In this document: positions 37,601 to 48,662 of the stretch, piece after piece
How the letters are laid out: the number at the start of each line of letters is the position of its first letter
Numbering within the stretch: position 1 is the first letter of the stretch
From: Marsupella aquatica
Taxonomy: Eukaryota > Marchantiophyta
DNA: 64,000 nt
Direction of reading: 5' to 3'
Assembly: GCA_973895155.1 (NCBI GenBank)
Contig: OZ316893.1
Location: 19,840,001 to 19,904,000, forward strand
Program-made: the position numbers and the translations under genes
The notes under the pieces: generated by a model
Told to the model about the DNA's origin: nothing
The model's input: only the letters and a program-made list of their open reading frames with translations
Database searches by the model: none

Positions 37601-39547
37601 TTTATTTTACTAACCTGGACCCACCAGCGTTTGCTTGGGGGATAGTGATGCTTTAAAGTGCCACTGGACATGAAAAAACCTGGATCCACCATTTTGAGTA
37701 CATTTTTCCTGAAATTGTGGAGCAAAGTCTCACCCTAGTGAAAAAGAATGTGTAAAAGTGGTGGTTTAAGCTACCAAAAAGATCTAGGAATTGGGCCTGT
37801 TCTGTCAGGGAAAAAAATACCTTAGTTGGGATCACTCACCAATTTGACTCCTTGGGGAAGTAAAAGAGAATTCAATGGGTTAAATCAAAATCAAGTATCC
37901 TGACCATTGCCCTCAAGCTTTACACAAAACTCCCATGGTCCTAATGCCTATTCTAGAATGTAGCAGAGTGGAATTGTACAACAAGTTGTAGAATTTAGAT
38001 ACTCAATCATGAAGTGGAATGGAAGTTCTTGTGCAAAGTAATGCAGGGGGAAGATGGCTAATTTTAAACCAAATTTAAGTACACTACAATGCAACTGAAC
38101 ATAATTGAATGACAAGCATCCATTCTGAGTTTTCCCCTAATTAGAAGGTATTAAGAACAAAGGGCTGTCAACATGGAACTATTTACGGTATCTTTGTGTT
38201 TTTCTTTGTTCTGATCTATGAATTCAAGTTCCCATGAACCACGAACATAGGATAAACACTCAAAACCCTCATGGAATTCACTTGCTGTTTCAAAATTGGC
38301 ATGTAGACATGTATTTGACCCCAAATAGAAAATTTTCAGCTGATTCTAGCTTCCGTCCATGCAGACCCATTTAATTGAAGGAGTTGGGTTCCCTTGGTTA
38401 TCATGTCTATGACATGGTACATTTCCAGGTCATGAAACTATAAGGTTTCTGGTGTATCATGACACTGTAAAGTTTCTGTATCCATTCAAGTAGCCATGTC
38501 AAATATTTTTCTTTGTCTATTCAAGTAGCGATGTCAAATGGTTGTGTCCATCCCATCTTTCCATTAGTCATTTTCACCTTTCAAAATTTATAGATAACGG
38601 GAGAAGTGTCCATCCACACTATGCAAGATCCAAAGATTGATGAATTTCGGAAGAGAGCAGAGATTCCAGTGCTCCATTTAAAAAGGCGGCTAGAAGAAAT
38701 TGAAAGAGACTCACGAAGATCACCGTTGAGATAGTGCAAATAAACCAGAGAACAAGTTCAGTAAAGGAAACCTTGATCTACAAACGATATGTAGATCAGT
38801 CTGACATGACTGAACATTGGGTCTTCGAGTCCACTGTTGCAAGTAGTAAAATCTCTTGAAGTGTGCGACTAATCTCAAATTTTCGTGAGGCATCTTAACC
38901 AAAATGTTAGAAGTTTATTGACGGTTCCATCAAGCTCGTACAGTATTAGTATGAAAGTAGACTTGGCCTTCCCCGATCGAAAAACTAGAGCAAATGGAGT
39001 CAATTGCTTTTAGCAAGCACAAGACAGAATTGTAGTGGACAGAAAGGATAATCACGAAGCATACCCATCCCATCTTTAGTTTAAACCTCAATAATTGAAC
39101 ATGGCTCACCAGCAGTTCGGATCTTTACGGAAGTATTCTATGTTTCCCTCAAGCTTGAAAACCGCTTGAGTTGTGTGTAACCCAGAAATTGATTGAAGAG
39201 AAATTTTCTGAAAATACATTTCTTGTCCTAGACATACCGTCGAGTGGGTACTTATGGAATTGGCTTTCACGCCCTCGCTTGAGTTCACAAGAAGATAAAA
39301 GTAACCTATTTAGATGAAATCAGCTTTCATTCCCGCCCTCAATTGAGTTTTGTAATGAACCATAAGGTGATGGTGGCAAAGAACCCTGTCTGTGGTATCT
39401 CAAATTGCAACTGAAATAAAATGATTGAGGCAGTTGGCTCTCTGTCCCCCATGCATGGAGCAGTGATTCGTCAGAATTCGTTCAAATTTGGGACACTGTT
39501 GAATATTCATGCATATTAGTTTACAGAATCACAAAGTCATCGTAGTT
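34641..39547. other. No gene recognised; dispersed repeat segments
   Basis: AT-rich sequence. At about 35780-35960 there is a segment with GACCCCATTGCCAAAATCTA, TTAAATCTAGGGGGATCTGA and CTAGCGTCTTCC that resembles the tail of the 400-bp units and a segment at 48985-49110. A repeated ATTCAAGTAGC(C/G)ATGTCAAAT block lies near 38485 and 38520. I see no exon structure on either strand. Confidence 0.45.
37140..37239 (+). repeat. 50-bp tandem duplication
   Basis: Two units start at 37140 and 37190. They share GTTACCTTGGTAAATGTTAG and AGTTGAA in the same order and differ by a few substitutions. Confidence 0.85.
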
Positions 39548-40065
39548 TTAGTACTCAGTATTGACGGCCAACGACCCGTTCCATGCTGAAGATGCGTTAC
39601 TCCCACTAGTTTGAAGTTGCCCAGCTACAGAGATACGACCTCCAACTTCGAATCCGTTTCGTTTCGTTTTACCGACTGTGTTAAGCCTCACAGAAAAGAA
39701 ACTCGGAACAATACTCCTACCATCTGAGACGTGTGGCCCAAAAGTTGTTAAGGCTATATTAAGATCTGGGATCAGTATGTTCATATATCGACATGGAGAC
39801 ATTTACAAGATCTAGGCTGCAGATATCCAAGGAATAACATAGACTTAAAGCTAAATAAATTTAAACCCAAAAATCAAGATGTCGTGTGGTCACCCTCAAC
39901 AAGAACAGACCTGTGAATACTCGACACTTTGGAAGATGTATTTCGAAAATGTCACTAATATTGTGATCGTATGAGGACCTCACAATGTCCAGAGACACAG
40001 ATATTGTGTGATTCCTGTCAACAATGTCTGGCAAGCGCTCCAAGCCAGCAGATCCAAAAGGCAAC
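39548..40065 (-). other. Region downstream of the DUF1218 gene; probable 3' untranslated sequence
   Basis: Immediately after the DUF1218 stop codon the same strand keeps a different frame open to 39861, and another frame is open at 39548-39802. A GTGAGT donor-like site overlaps the stop codon and a possible donor lies near 39910. The open stretches could be untranslated sequence, an alternative last exon or remains of another gene. I cannot assign a protein family and prefer the 3' untranslated interpretation. Confidence 0.3.
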
Positions 40066-41436
40066 TCACACCCTTGCAGGTGAATGTAGACCAGGCGGAG
40101 GATAGGTTGTGACTTCTCCATAATCACCTTTGTTATCTTCTTCGTCGTCATCGAGGTGGTCTGATCGCGCATTAACAGTCAGCATAAGCGAAATCAAGAA
40201 GAATAGAGTTGCATCTAAGGCCAAAAATCCAGCTCCGCCAAAGAGACCAGCTTTGGCTGATGGACATTCCGTAAGTGATCCTGCGTGCATGTTCTTCTGA
40301 CGATGGTGGAACTCAAGAATGGTAGCCCACATCAGCAATGCTTCAGCAACAAGGGTTATTATCCTGTACACATTGAAAGATACGCAATCCGTAAGATTTC
40401 AGCCAAGAAAAACTTCACAATCTAGAAGAATACTCACACGATGCACGATCATGAAAGCCAATTACTTTCACAAATCTGCTTTTGAACAACTTTATGTGCA
40501 ACCAGAATTTAGTACATATGACTGATTGTGGCTTGAGAAATCCTACAGAAATGCTGAGGTACAAAGGAGGCAAGTTGATGCAAGGGACTACATACAAACA
40601 CATTCGCAAGTTTCATCAAGCATCATATCTTGCAAATCTTTTACATACAAAGAAAGAAATTACTGCACGACCAATGTGATGACACTAGTGGGACTTAGAA
40701 CCTTACTACTAATTCGCGAACTCCTGCTAGAGGGGTCAGGCTTCTAGAGTGAAGCCTCTAGACCGTAACTCTAAGGCCCCACCAAATGGAGAGCACAATA
40801 GGATGTATGGTAGGTCAAAATGATCATGCATGCTGATTTTTGTTATCACTCTTTTGCCATTCAAAGAAGGGCATTCAGGCTCGTTACTTACAGTGACAGA
40901 ATTGTGAACACCACAAGGCTGGTGCTTCTCCATAGAATTGATGGTGAGACTGTCTTCCCATGGTAAGGATAGAAGAAAGCACCGAAGGACAAAATGGCGG
41001 ATATGAAAAGGAAAACTATAGATAAGATACCGAGAGCAAGTGCAGGATCGTAGGGGTAGTGGCACGTGGTCATATTTGCTACCGGGTCATAAAATAGGCG
41101 TGGAGCGTCTGTGGGGTCTCGTGCCTGCAAATAAACAAACATTTACCAGTAAGACATTCTGTGCAGACGACAGAGAAGTTATACAGACAGAAACGTCCTC
41201 ATATAGTGGCTCTCTACGGTAACATTCAACACAACTGAAGAACATATCCAATCATTGCCAACACTGGATATTTGGCAGTGTTATAAAGAGAGAAGAAATT
41301 ACGGATAATTCCATGAAGGACAGGAGTCTTTGTACGTTACCTTCTTGTTCTCGGCCAACACTGCAAAAATAAACGAAAGTAGTCCCGGGATCGCAAGTAC
41401 TATAGCGGCTGTTCCAGGTCGAGCTCGGAGAGCCAT
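40066..41436 (-). CDS. DUF1218 family four-helix membrane protein (fiber protein Fb34-like)
   Basis: Three-exon model on the minus strand: exon 1 41436-41341, exon 2 41124-40892, exon 3 40363-40066. Introns are GT-AG (donors GTAACG and GTAAGT; acceptors TTGCAG and TACAG) with phases 0 and 2. The product is 208 residues. Helix 1 (about 10-28) ends in AENKK, matching the AE(A/S)KK of the family. Cys53 and the YPYDPALALG signature precede helix 2 (60-83), then FYPYHGK. Helix 3 covers about 101-123. Cys143 in ECPSAKAGLFGG leads into helix 4 (about 150-173), followed by NARSD. The acidic tail (DDDEED, 181-186) and Pro-rich end are hydrophilic. Length and motif order fit the plant family. Members are membrane proteins, some linked to cell-wall or vascular traits; the molecular activity is not established. 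The leader is probably spliced (see next entry). Confidence 0.9.
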
Positions 41437-43450
41437 CTTGATCAACTTACTGCCAAAAGTTAGAAATGTTCGTAAGCATCAGTCTCTTCTATAGCTATCC
41501 ACGAGATGCTAGTATGAATCCGACCTCTTGAACCATTTCCTGTAAATACGAGTCTCTAGGTCCGACCTCTTGACCATAGCGCTACAATTTCTTACGACGG
41601 AATTCGGCTTCCGGTGCAATTTCCATTGCACAGTAAGAGGTCAATGTTCAACAGTTTGTCGAAGGAAGCAGCAAAATCAAACAATGCTTCCAACCCACCA
41701 GAAATTTACCGAAAGTAACGATTGATACCCGTACCAAGGATGGGGGCCACTAGGCCGGAATCCTCTCTCATCCTGAACGAGAGACTGCTACAAACACTTA
41801 AGATGACTAAAAGCGGGACCTAGATGCTTTCGTCCGAAGAGGTGGAATAATTAGCACCGACTTGACAGTCATAAACATTGGAACGCACGAAAAGATTTCA
41901 ACACGTGCACGTATAATGAACGAGCCTGTGTGTCATATAACCGTGTCGTGCTTTGCACCTGAAGAGACCATTGGTGGTCCACCATATGTGCCACACAACG
42001 ACATAGCTGACTAGCTCGGAACGGACAGAAAGGGTGGGAGGACATTCTTACGGCCGGATTAAGAACATTGGAAGTAAGGCGAGTAAGGGAATGCACAATT
42101 GAAGGGTAAGTGCAACAGGCAAAAAACCACTACTTTCTCGTTCTCTCTCTCCAAACAATTCTTACTCTTCCAGCAAGCGCTCGGGCAGTATATTCAAGAG
42201 TACTGAATATATCTTCCACGACCTTGTTGGTCTATCGTAGGGAGTGATCCGTGCACAATGTTATGGCCGGCAGGAACCTGAGATACGTTTGTCATCTTCT
42301 TTCTCAAGCACTTACCAACCCTAACCCACGAACCATGGAGGGTTCTGCAAGCAGAGAAGGAAATTCATCCCCAGTGACAGTCCGTGGACCCAGAGGGGGA
42401 GAGAAGCGAAACCGAATCGAAATGATTGCCATGTTAGAGTAATCGCAGACGTACGGAATACACGAACCAACGAGCAGACCACATTTACCAGACCAAGAAA
42501 AACACACGCTGTTAACAGATCAATATGAAGCCTCTCACAGACAGTACAGTACTGAATCACAATCCTTCCACACTCACCCAAAGACAGCACCTTTCTCCCT
42601 CTGTCAAGCACAGATCTGAAAAACACAGCGCAGCGTAAGGTGCAGCAGCCTTTACCGGAAACGAAAGTAGACGTGAAAGGAACACACCCCGCCTGTTGTG
42701 TTCTGTGCACCTCCGCTCCTGTTCCCTCACTGCAGTCACCCAATTCCAGGAAATCAGTAACACCGAACGAACGAGCAGACACATGAGAGAATCAATCAAT
42801 GAGCAACGAGAACGACCGGGAGGCCGCAAACCCATCGAGACCGACCGACCGACCGACCTGGCTCGCAAATCCAACTCGAATATGTCTCCCAAATGTGGTT
42901 CCGAGACAGAAAGGCGAACATCAAGCGATCGATTGTCCACCAAACGACTGACAGAATAATAGACCAATAATTCAAGACCGAAAGAGCAGCAGCAGCAGCA
43001 GCAGCAGGGGCAAACACCAGCATTACTCTGGCAGCCTCACCATCATCCTATCGACGAGAAGCGCACAATCATACCTCGCGTTGTGCTGCAGCAAAGCTAT
43101 CGGCAGAGCAAGCAACCGATGCTCCGCGCTCAACACCGCAGTTGCGCTGCTGTAGCTTACAGCCGAGGAAACAAGTCGAGCTTTCGATCATTCTTTGCGC
43201 GACCGCTCCCCATAAACGTGAATTGGCGGCCTCCCCAGTGCCACTCTCGAATTCTTCGTTCTCGAGTTCGTGCCAGGCCAGGCATGCCAACCAAACCAAA
43301 CCAATAATAATAGTCTCCCTCGTCGTCTCGTGTGGTTTCCGTCTCGTCAGATTTCTTTCCGTGCTTTTCCCGACTGTGGCATCACCGCGAACAGGCAATG
43401 ATTATTGTCAACTACTCCGTGATTAACTAAACCACAGGTGCCACTTCAGT
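41437..43450 (-). promoter_or_regulatory. Probable 5' leader and promoter region of the DUF1218 gene
   Basis: An acceptor-like TTTTGGCAG on the minus strand ends at 41450, thirteen bases before the ATG, implying an intron in the leader. Candidate donors on the minus strand are GTAAGTG at 42315 and GTGAGTG near 42574; the right one cannot be chosen by eye. 42-43.4 kb is GC-richer than its surroundings and holds simple repeats (five GACC units at about 42839-42858 and an AGC run at 42985-43007), as often seen near plant transcription starts. Short open frames here match no family. Confidence 0.35.
42985..43007. repeat. AGC triplet repeat
   Basis: Seven to eight perfect AGC triplets followed by a G-run, in the presumed leader/promoter region of the DUF1218 gene. 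A similar AGC run encodes the polyserine of cpFtsY. Confidence 0.9.
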
Positions 43451-43502
43451 AAATATTGATAAAACCCATATTGAAAATGAAGCTCGTATTTACCTCTAGG
43501 TT

Positions 43503-43660
43503 TGTCAAGACGCTCCCATGGAATTTTGCAACTTGGATGGACTGCATTTTACTACTCACATGTCTCAAAATACTTCCACAGAATTTTGCAACTTGGATGG
43601 ACTGCATTTTACTCACAATGTCTCAAAATGCTCCCATGGAATTTTGCAAGCCTATATGGT
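43503..43660 (+). repeat. Three tandem units of about 60 bp, with a fourth copy 0.5 kb away
   Basis: The shared block GAATTTTGCAACTTGGATGG occurs at 43521 and 43581, with a shortened copy at 43639. Each is preceded by CTCCCATG or CTTCCACA and, in copies two and three, by TGTCTCAAAAT. A separate single copy with CTCCCATGGAATTTTGCAAC lies at about 44164-44230. Spacings of 60 and 58 bp indicate a tandem origin. Confidence 0.85.
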
Positions 43661-44587
43661 GAATGCACATTTCAGATTTTGTTTTATTCAGATTTTTGTG
43701 TCATGTATTTTCATTTCAATCTGCCTTATCAAGGGGCAATCTTTGTATTCTATACATTTTTAATTAATTTTTAGACCCCTTTAGTTTTAGGTATTCCAGA
43801 GTGTTTTGAACTTATTTTGGCAGCCCCCTTTCACATATGTGTTTTCTTAAAGATGAAACCAAAGGCTCCACCACCACGAGTGAGAGAAATGATGCTGAAG
43901 AACATTAATGCATAGCCTCTTAAGTTCTCCTCATGTTTTTCTTTCCTAAGTTTATGGTTTTTATTGAAAGGAGTGTCATTCATAAGGCACCCTGAGTTAA
44001 GTGCACACATCGTAGCATCGTTTGACTGTACCTTTTCTTGGTCACTGTGTTTTTCTTGGCAGACACTTTACTTATATAACAGCACTTATATGCTCTCAAT
44101 TCTATTTACTCTCAGATCACTACAAGACAAAAAAATTAAGCATGTTCCAGGATGAGCATGCTATATCTCAAAATGCTCCCATGGAATTTTGCAACTCGGA
44201 TGGACTGCAATTTACTTACAATGTCACAGAGAATATTCCTAATTAGTCCATCTAGATTATGTGGTTTCTGTCTAGGGTCCATGGGAGCATTGTATTCCCC
44301 ATAAATTACATTGTCACTTTTTTGCTGACCAACTTGAGTGCCCTTTCAAAGAATGGAAGTACTGTAGAGATGAGTACATTCAAGCCTCCTGTGCCATTTT
44401 AGGAGATTCGCCTTGCCCCCAATCACATTTTCTACCTCTGCTCACAATATCAATTATGCATGTGCCCAATCCTATTTTCCACTACCACCCCTAATTTCAA
44501 TTATGCATGCCGAGTCAAGATCTACAAATTTCACTAGACCATAGGCCCTGGAGAGTAGCTTTCTAAAAGTACTATGCAGTAAAACTA

Positions 44588-44695
44588 ATATATATTTTGC
44601 CTCCATTTTCTGTTTCAATTAGTTTGTGGTTAACAAGCAAAATATATACTTTGCCACCATTTTCTACTTCAATTAGTTTGTGGTTCACAAGCAAA
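44588..44695 (+). repeat. 54-bp tandem duplication
   Basis: Two units, each with ATATAT(A), TTTGCC(T/A)CCATTTTCT, TTCAATTAGTTTGTGGTT and ACAAGCAAAATA, anchored at 44616 and 44670. They differ by a few bases. Confidence 0.85.
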
Positions 44696-46338
44696 ATAAC
44701 TCTGGTTAGCTTGGAATGATATCAAATTTCATCATGGAACGGTAGTGACCATGCTCAACACCCTCTCATACTCAACAAGGAGGGGGCAGAGCAAGTTGGG
44801 GCCTGAGCAAAGTAGGTGCCCCAACCCTAAGTCAATGGTTCGAAAGGGTGATGTGTTTAGGCTGTAGAGGACACAGACTACCATCCAATGGTAACCTAGA
44901 TGTATGTTTACTCTTGGATTGTTTCAACCTAGCAAGATTCACTTTGTGAGCCAGCAGTAAAAGAAGATGGCAACATAGTAATTAAACAAAAAAAGAGTGG
45001 CAAATTATGTATTTTGACAGCACACAGTGTTCTAGTGAATGGGTTGGACCTACTTTTTGCATTTTAGTTACTGGTCAGTAAACACGCAGGTACAATGAAA
45101 GTTGCTGGAAAGTGGAAAGTTTCATAGCAATCCATTTTGGTTGCATAGCAATGAATTTTAAAGAGTTTCTTTCCTTTTAATTTCTCCATTACTATGCAAC
45201 CAAACTGGACGGTATTGGGCTTCTTACACAAGACTTGGAAAGAGATCTCAAAGAGCCTAGTATTGCCAACTTTTAGCAAAAACTGAAAGAGCTATGAATT
45301 TCTTGAGAGTACTCTCGTTTTTATTTGCTGCATTTCACTCTCCAGGGTAAATATGTTTCATCTCAACTAAATAAAAAACAGGAGGTCCATGAGTTGTGCG
45401 AGTCTATGGGGGAAGTAATTGTTTTGCTTTCCAAATTCAACAAGTAATTAGAAAAAATCTGGAGTCTAGGTAAGTGCACATACAATATGACATATTTTGT
45501 GTATGAAAATCATTCCATACCATGATAAAATTCCTTAATTTTCATTAATCAATGAGTGCATATCTATATTATCACATTTTAATGGTTGATTATTGGCTGG
45601 CAGGTGAAATACTGCACTACCAAAAAAGTTACAGAAACTTAACTGACACCGCTACAGTCGTCATGTACTGTAACCATTTTTCAATTTATACAGTTTAACA
45701 GCTGACCGTCAACGCACCCATCCAGTACACATTACAGTACTTTACAGGATCTGCGATGACTTCTTCCAATACTGTAGCGTTACACCACTACAAGAAAGTA
45801 ACTCTCCCTTCCCGTCCAGATCGGCGGTTCAGAAGGCGTCTCATAAGAAAATAGCGAATCTGGGCCGTCGAACTGGAATCATTGACTACATTTATCCATT
45901 CAACAACACCATCACGACTGGGGACGAAATTAATATCACAAGTGCGCGACCTTCTGTGGGGTTTGAAGATTCCGATCCACTTTTCTGTTTGCCGGCTTGC
46001 GAGTCGCCGGCGATGACGCGAAATGAGTATCTGATTGGCTGAAACATTTATGCAGCCATGCAGGAAAGAATCGAAGGTCCCTGTGGTCCGAGGAAGCGAT
46101 CGCGTCAGGAGAGCCGTGGATTGTTTCCCGGGTAGGTACAGAGGTTGAAGACCGATCCGGCGAAAGTCGCTGAAGTGAAGAAGACGGAAGGTCCTGGATT
46201 CCAGGAATCCCGCCACATGCGCCGGCCGGACCCACGTGCAGCGGCGATGCACTTTTACCGTTTCCATTCCCGTATCCAGCCAGTACAGGAACTTCTAATT
46301 TTCGTCTCGCCTTGTAGATTTTTATTTCCCGGTTTTTT
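44696..46338. other. No gene recognised
   Basis: AT-rich to 45.6 kb. From 45.64 to 46.33 kb it is GC-richer, starting with several TACTGTA/TACAGTA motifs near 45650-45775. Two minus-strand frames of 150-160 codons are open at 45788-46388 in different phases and resemble no known family. This could be a promoter-type segment or the flank of the retrotransposon fragment that follows. Confidence 0.4.
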
Positions 46339-46479
46339 TTGTTCTTAGTTTTTTGGAGCTTGCATTTGAGTTTACTTTCGTCTCTCATGGAGGTCGAGGT
46401 TCCCTCCTATTTCAGGTCCCTCCCATTTCAGGTTCATTTGTGCACGGCGCGGTCATCATTACCCGATCCTGTTCGAGTT

Positions 46480-47650
46480 GCATTACCTTCATTCCAGGAG
46501 TTTTTATCCTTGGACCCCATCCGTCTTCAGGCAGACCTTGCTGGGCGTATGCACGCTTTCACCCTCTCCAGCATCCTCACCGAGGCACCTGACACGGACC
46601 GAACTCGGATTCTTTCTTCCGAAGGGAAGGGCGCAGGAGGCTGGCTTCAGGTCAATCCAATCATTCCTCACCTGCGGATGTCTTCAGCGGAGTTTGCGAC
46701 AGCCATGCGTCTTCGTATGGGCTTGCCCCACCCACTTCTTGCTGGTTTACCTCCTACTTGCACTTGTGGGAAGCCTTGTGATGCCACAGGTGTCCATCTT
46801 TTTCGATGCAGTTTGGGCGGTGAAATCATTTTTGTTCACGACACTGTGAGAGATGCGACTGCTCAGGTTCTCTCTGGCTCTTTGGTTTGCGCGCGGCGGG
46901 AGGTGGTGCTCGAGTTACCTGGTCCTCCATCACAGCGGTTACGGGTGGATCTTACCATGGTCCGTGAAGGTCACCGTACTTTGGCAAATGTAGTGGTGGC
47001 AAACCCATTGCGCCAAGACATCATTGGGACAGCGGCAACAACGGCAGGGGCAGTAGCATCACGAGCAGCAACAACGAAGGAGGCCAAATATGCTGCACGA
47101 GCTTCATCTGATAGCTTCCTGCCCCTTGCTCTTGAGATATTTGGGCGTCTCCATCATCAGTTCGACGGGTTTCTTCGCCAAGCTGCTCGGGATGTTCACA
47201 ACCGGATGGGTCCCACCGGGCCCCCGCTATCTGTTTTGACCACGCACTTTCGCCAATGCATTTCAGTCACCTTACAGCGTGCTCAAGCTCGGGCCGTCTA
47301 TCGTCGATCTCTGACAGTGGGTGCTAGTGTGACTCCGCAGCGGCTAGCCCCCCTAGAGGACATTCCTGTCCCACTTGCCGATCTAGTTTCGACACTTGAT
47401 GTAGACCACTAGCTTGTTGCCACATTTGCTAGGTATGATGAAGACCTCGGTCCATTTGCGGTAGTTTTAGTTCCTCTTTCTTGGTTTTTAGGGGTTTCCT
47501 TTTGCTCATTTCTTTTAGTTTCTCTTTCTTGGTTTTTAGGGTTTCCTTTTGCTCACTTCTTTTGCGTTTGGTTTTGTCCACTTGGGACCTCTCTTGTTTA
47601 TTCTTTTGTACTCTATTTGGCCTTTTTCTGTAAAAAGTATGTGTATATTT
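46480..47650 (+). mobile_element. 5'-truncated RLE-type non-LTR retrotransposon: C-terminal zinc motif and endonuclease-like region plus 3' UTR
   Basis: One frame is open from 46339 to a stop at 47412 with no suitable ATG at its start. Clear family resemblance begins near 46480. The protein shows RILSSEGKGAGGWL, then RLRMGLP, then a CTCGKPC...H...C zinc-binding motif, followed by HDTVRDA. A segment in the position of the PD-(D/E)XK restriction-like endonuclease reads RLRVDLTM...LANVVVANP. Elements of this group end with such a domain. Here the usual Pro-Asp is Val-Asp and the second acidic residue is Asn, so the nuclease is probably dead. The reverse-transcriptase domain is absent. A long T/G-rich 3' region follows, shared with the fragment at 32266-32545, which fixes the family's 3' end near 47650. 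I read it as a dead 5'-truncated insertion, not a host gene. Confidence 0.8.
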
Positions 47651-47828
47651 TTGTACTTGAGTTTGGTTTTGCCCCTTCCTTTGGAGTTCGGTTTGTCGTC
47701 TATACCGTTCTTGGTTCTATTTAATGTCATCTGTAATTTTTCTCTTTCAAATTTTCACAACATTATAGAGTCTCAATATAAAAACAGCCAATGAATATAT
47801 TCAAATTTGTGAAAATAAAATATTTTGG

Positions 47829-48662
47829 GACCCCACTAGAGGTCTCTTCCAAAATTCCTGGCACCACAGCGTGCCACGTCAACAACAACCGCAACAACAA
47901 GACTCGTCGGTTTTGTGAATCAAACTTATAGTTTTCATTTGTGTTTGTGTCAATTTGGGTGTAAATTTTGGGACACCGTGCCGTAAAAAGAAAAGTAAAA
48001 ACATTGAAAATGCAAAGAGCAAGACAATTAAAACTGTCACTATGTGACCGTTTTAGTTACATTTCCAATTTTAAAACTTAAATTCAAAGATTTATAAAAA
48101 ATATTTATCATATAATAAATAATGACTAATAACTAACTTGATAACTTCCTTGTTAAACCGCAACTCCCGGTATGTAAGGTCCTCTCGTATTGTACGGTCA
48201 TTAATGCTGGGAAGAGCACATAGAAACCCAGGATCTGGGAGGAGGAATGGTTGGAATCTTGAAAGTTCATCGAATTTTATACTCAAAACTATTTACTCAT
48301 TCTCAAAACAAAAAATACCCAGTCGTAGATCTCATTGAGATCTTTCTTTTGCACCCTAGATCGCCTTCTAACATGGATGAATAAGATTTCTAGAGGCATT
48401 ACAAAATGGACAGCAAAGATCGTAAAATCAACAAAATCGATGGCTATGAAGGCTTGGATTTGTTTAATTTTTCATTTGAAAAATATTAACCCATTTGCAA
48501 AACGGACATAACCCATCCATAGATCTATTTGAGATCTTTCTTTTGAGCCATAGATTGGCCATTATGATGGATGGATGAGATTTCCGGAGATAAGAAATGG
48601 AGACAGCTCAGATCGACTCTTCCCCCTGATTTTATTAGCCAAGGGGTCCACGAACTAATTTG
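47829..48662 (+). repeat. 834-bp direct repeat, copy A (left of cpFtsY)
   Basis: It begins GACCCCACTAGAGGTC and ends CCACGAACTAATTT. It aligns without large gaps to copy B at 54858-55690. The ends share only a GGACCCC/GGGGTCC inverted heptamer (absent at the very edge in copy B), with no TG...CA, so the element class is unclear. A minus-strand 64-codon frame (48092-48286) is open in both copies but has no ATG and no known domain. Confidence 0.85.

Noticed and set aside
39861-40172. Seipin-like segment in the frame overlapping the DUF1218 stop
   Set aside because: A short stretch (ISVSLDIVRSSYDHNISDIF) recalls seipin, but upstream sequence is a shadow of DUF1218 coding DNA and the downstream part does not continue the match.
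42321-42967. Minus-strand frames of 136-153 codons upstream of the DUF1218 gene
   Set aside because: Cys/Ser-rich with no family resemblance, overlapping in different phases and lying in the likely leader/promoter region.
45788-46388. Two overlapping minus-strand frames of about 150-160 codons
   Set aside because: They occupy different phases of the same DNA, have no known motifs and no splice support; probably chance in GC-rich sequence.
48092-48286. 64-codon frame conserved in both 834-bp repeats (also 55121-55315)
   Set aside because: It lacks an ATG, and its conservation follows from the repeat copies being nearly identical; no domain.
47829-48662. 834-bp repeats as a pair of LTRs around a large element
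   Set aside because: Ends lack TG...CA, the interval holds an intact plant gene, not gag-pol, and no primer-binding site follows copy A.
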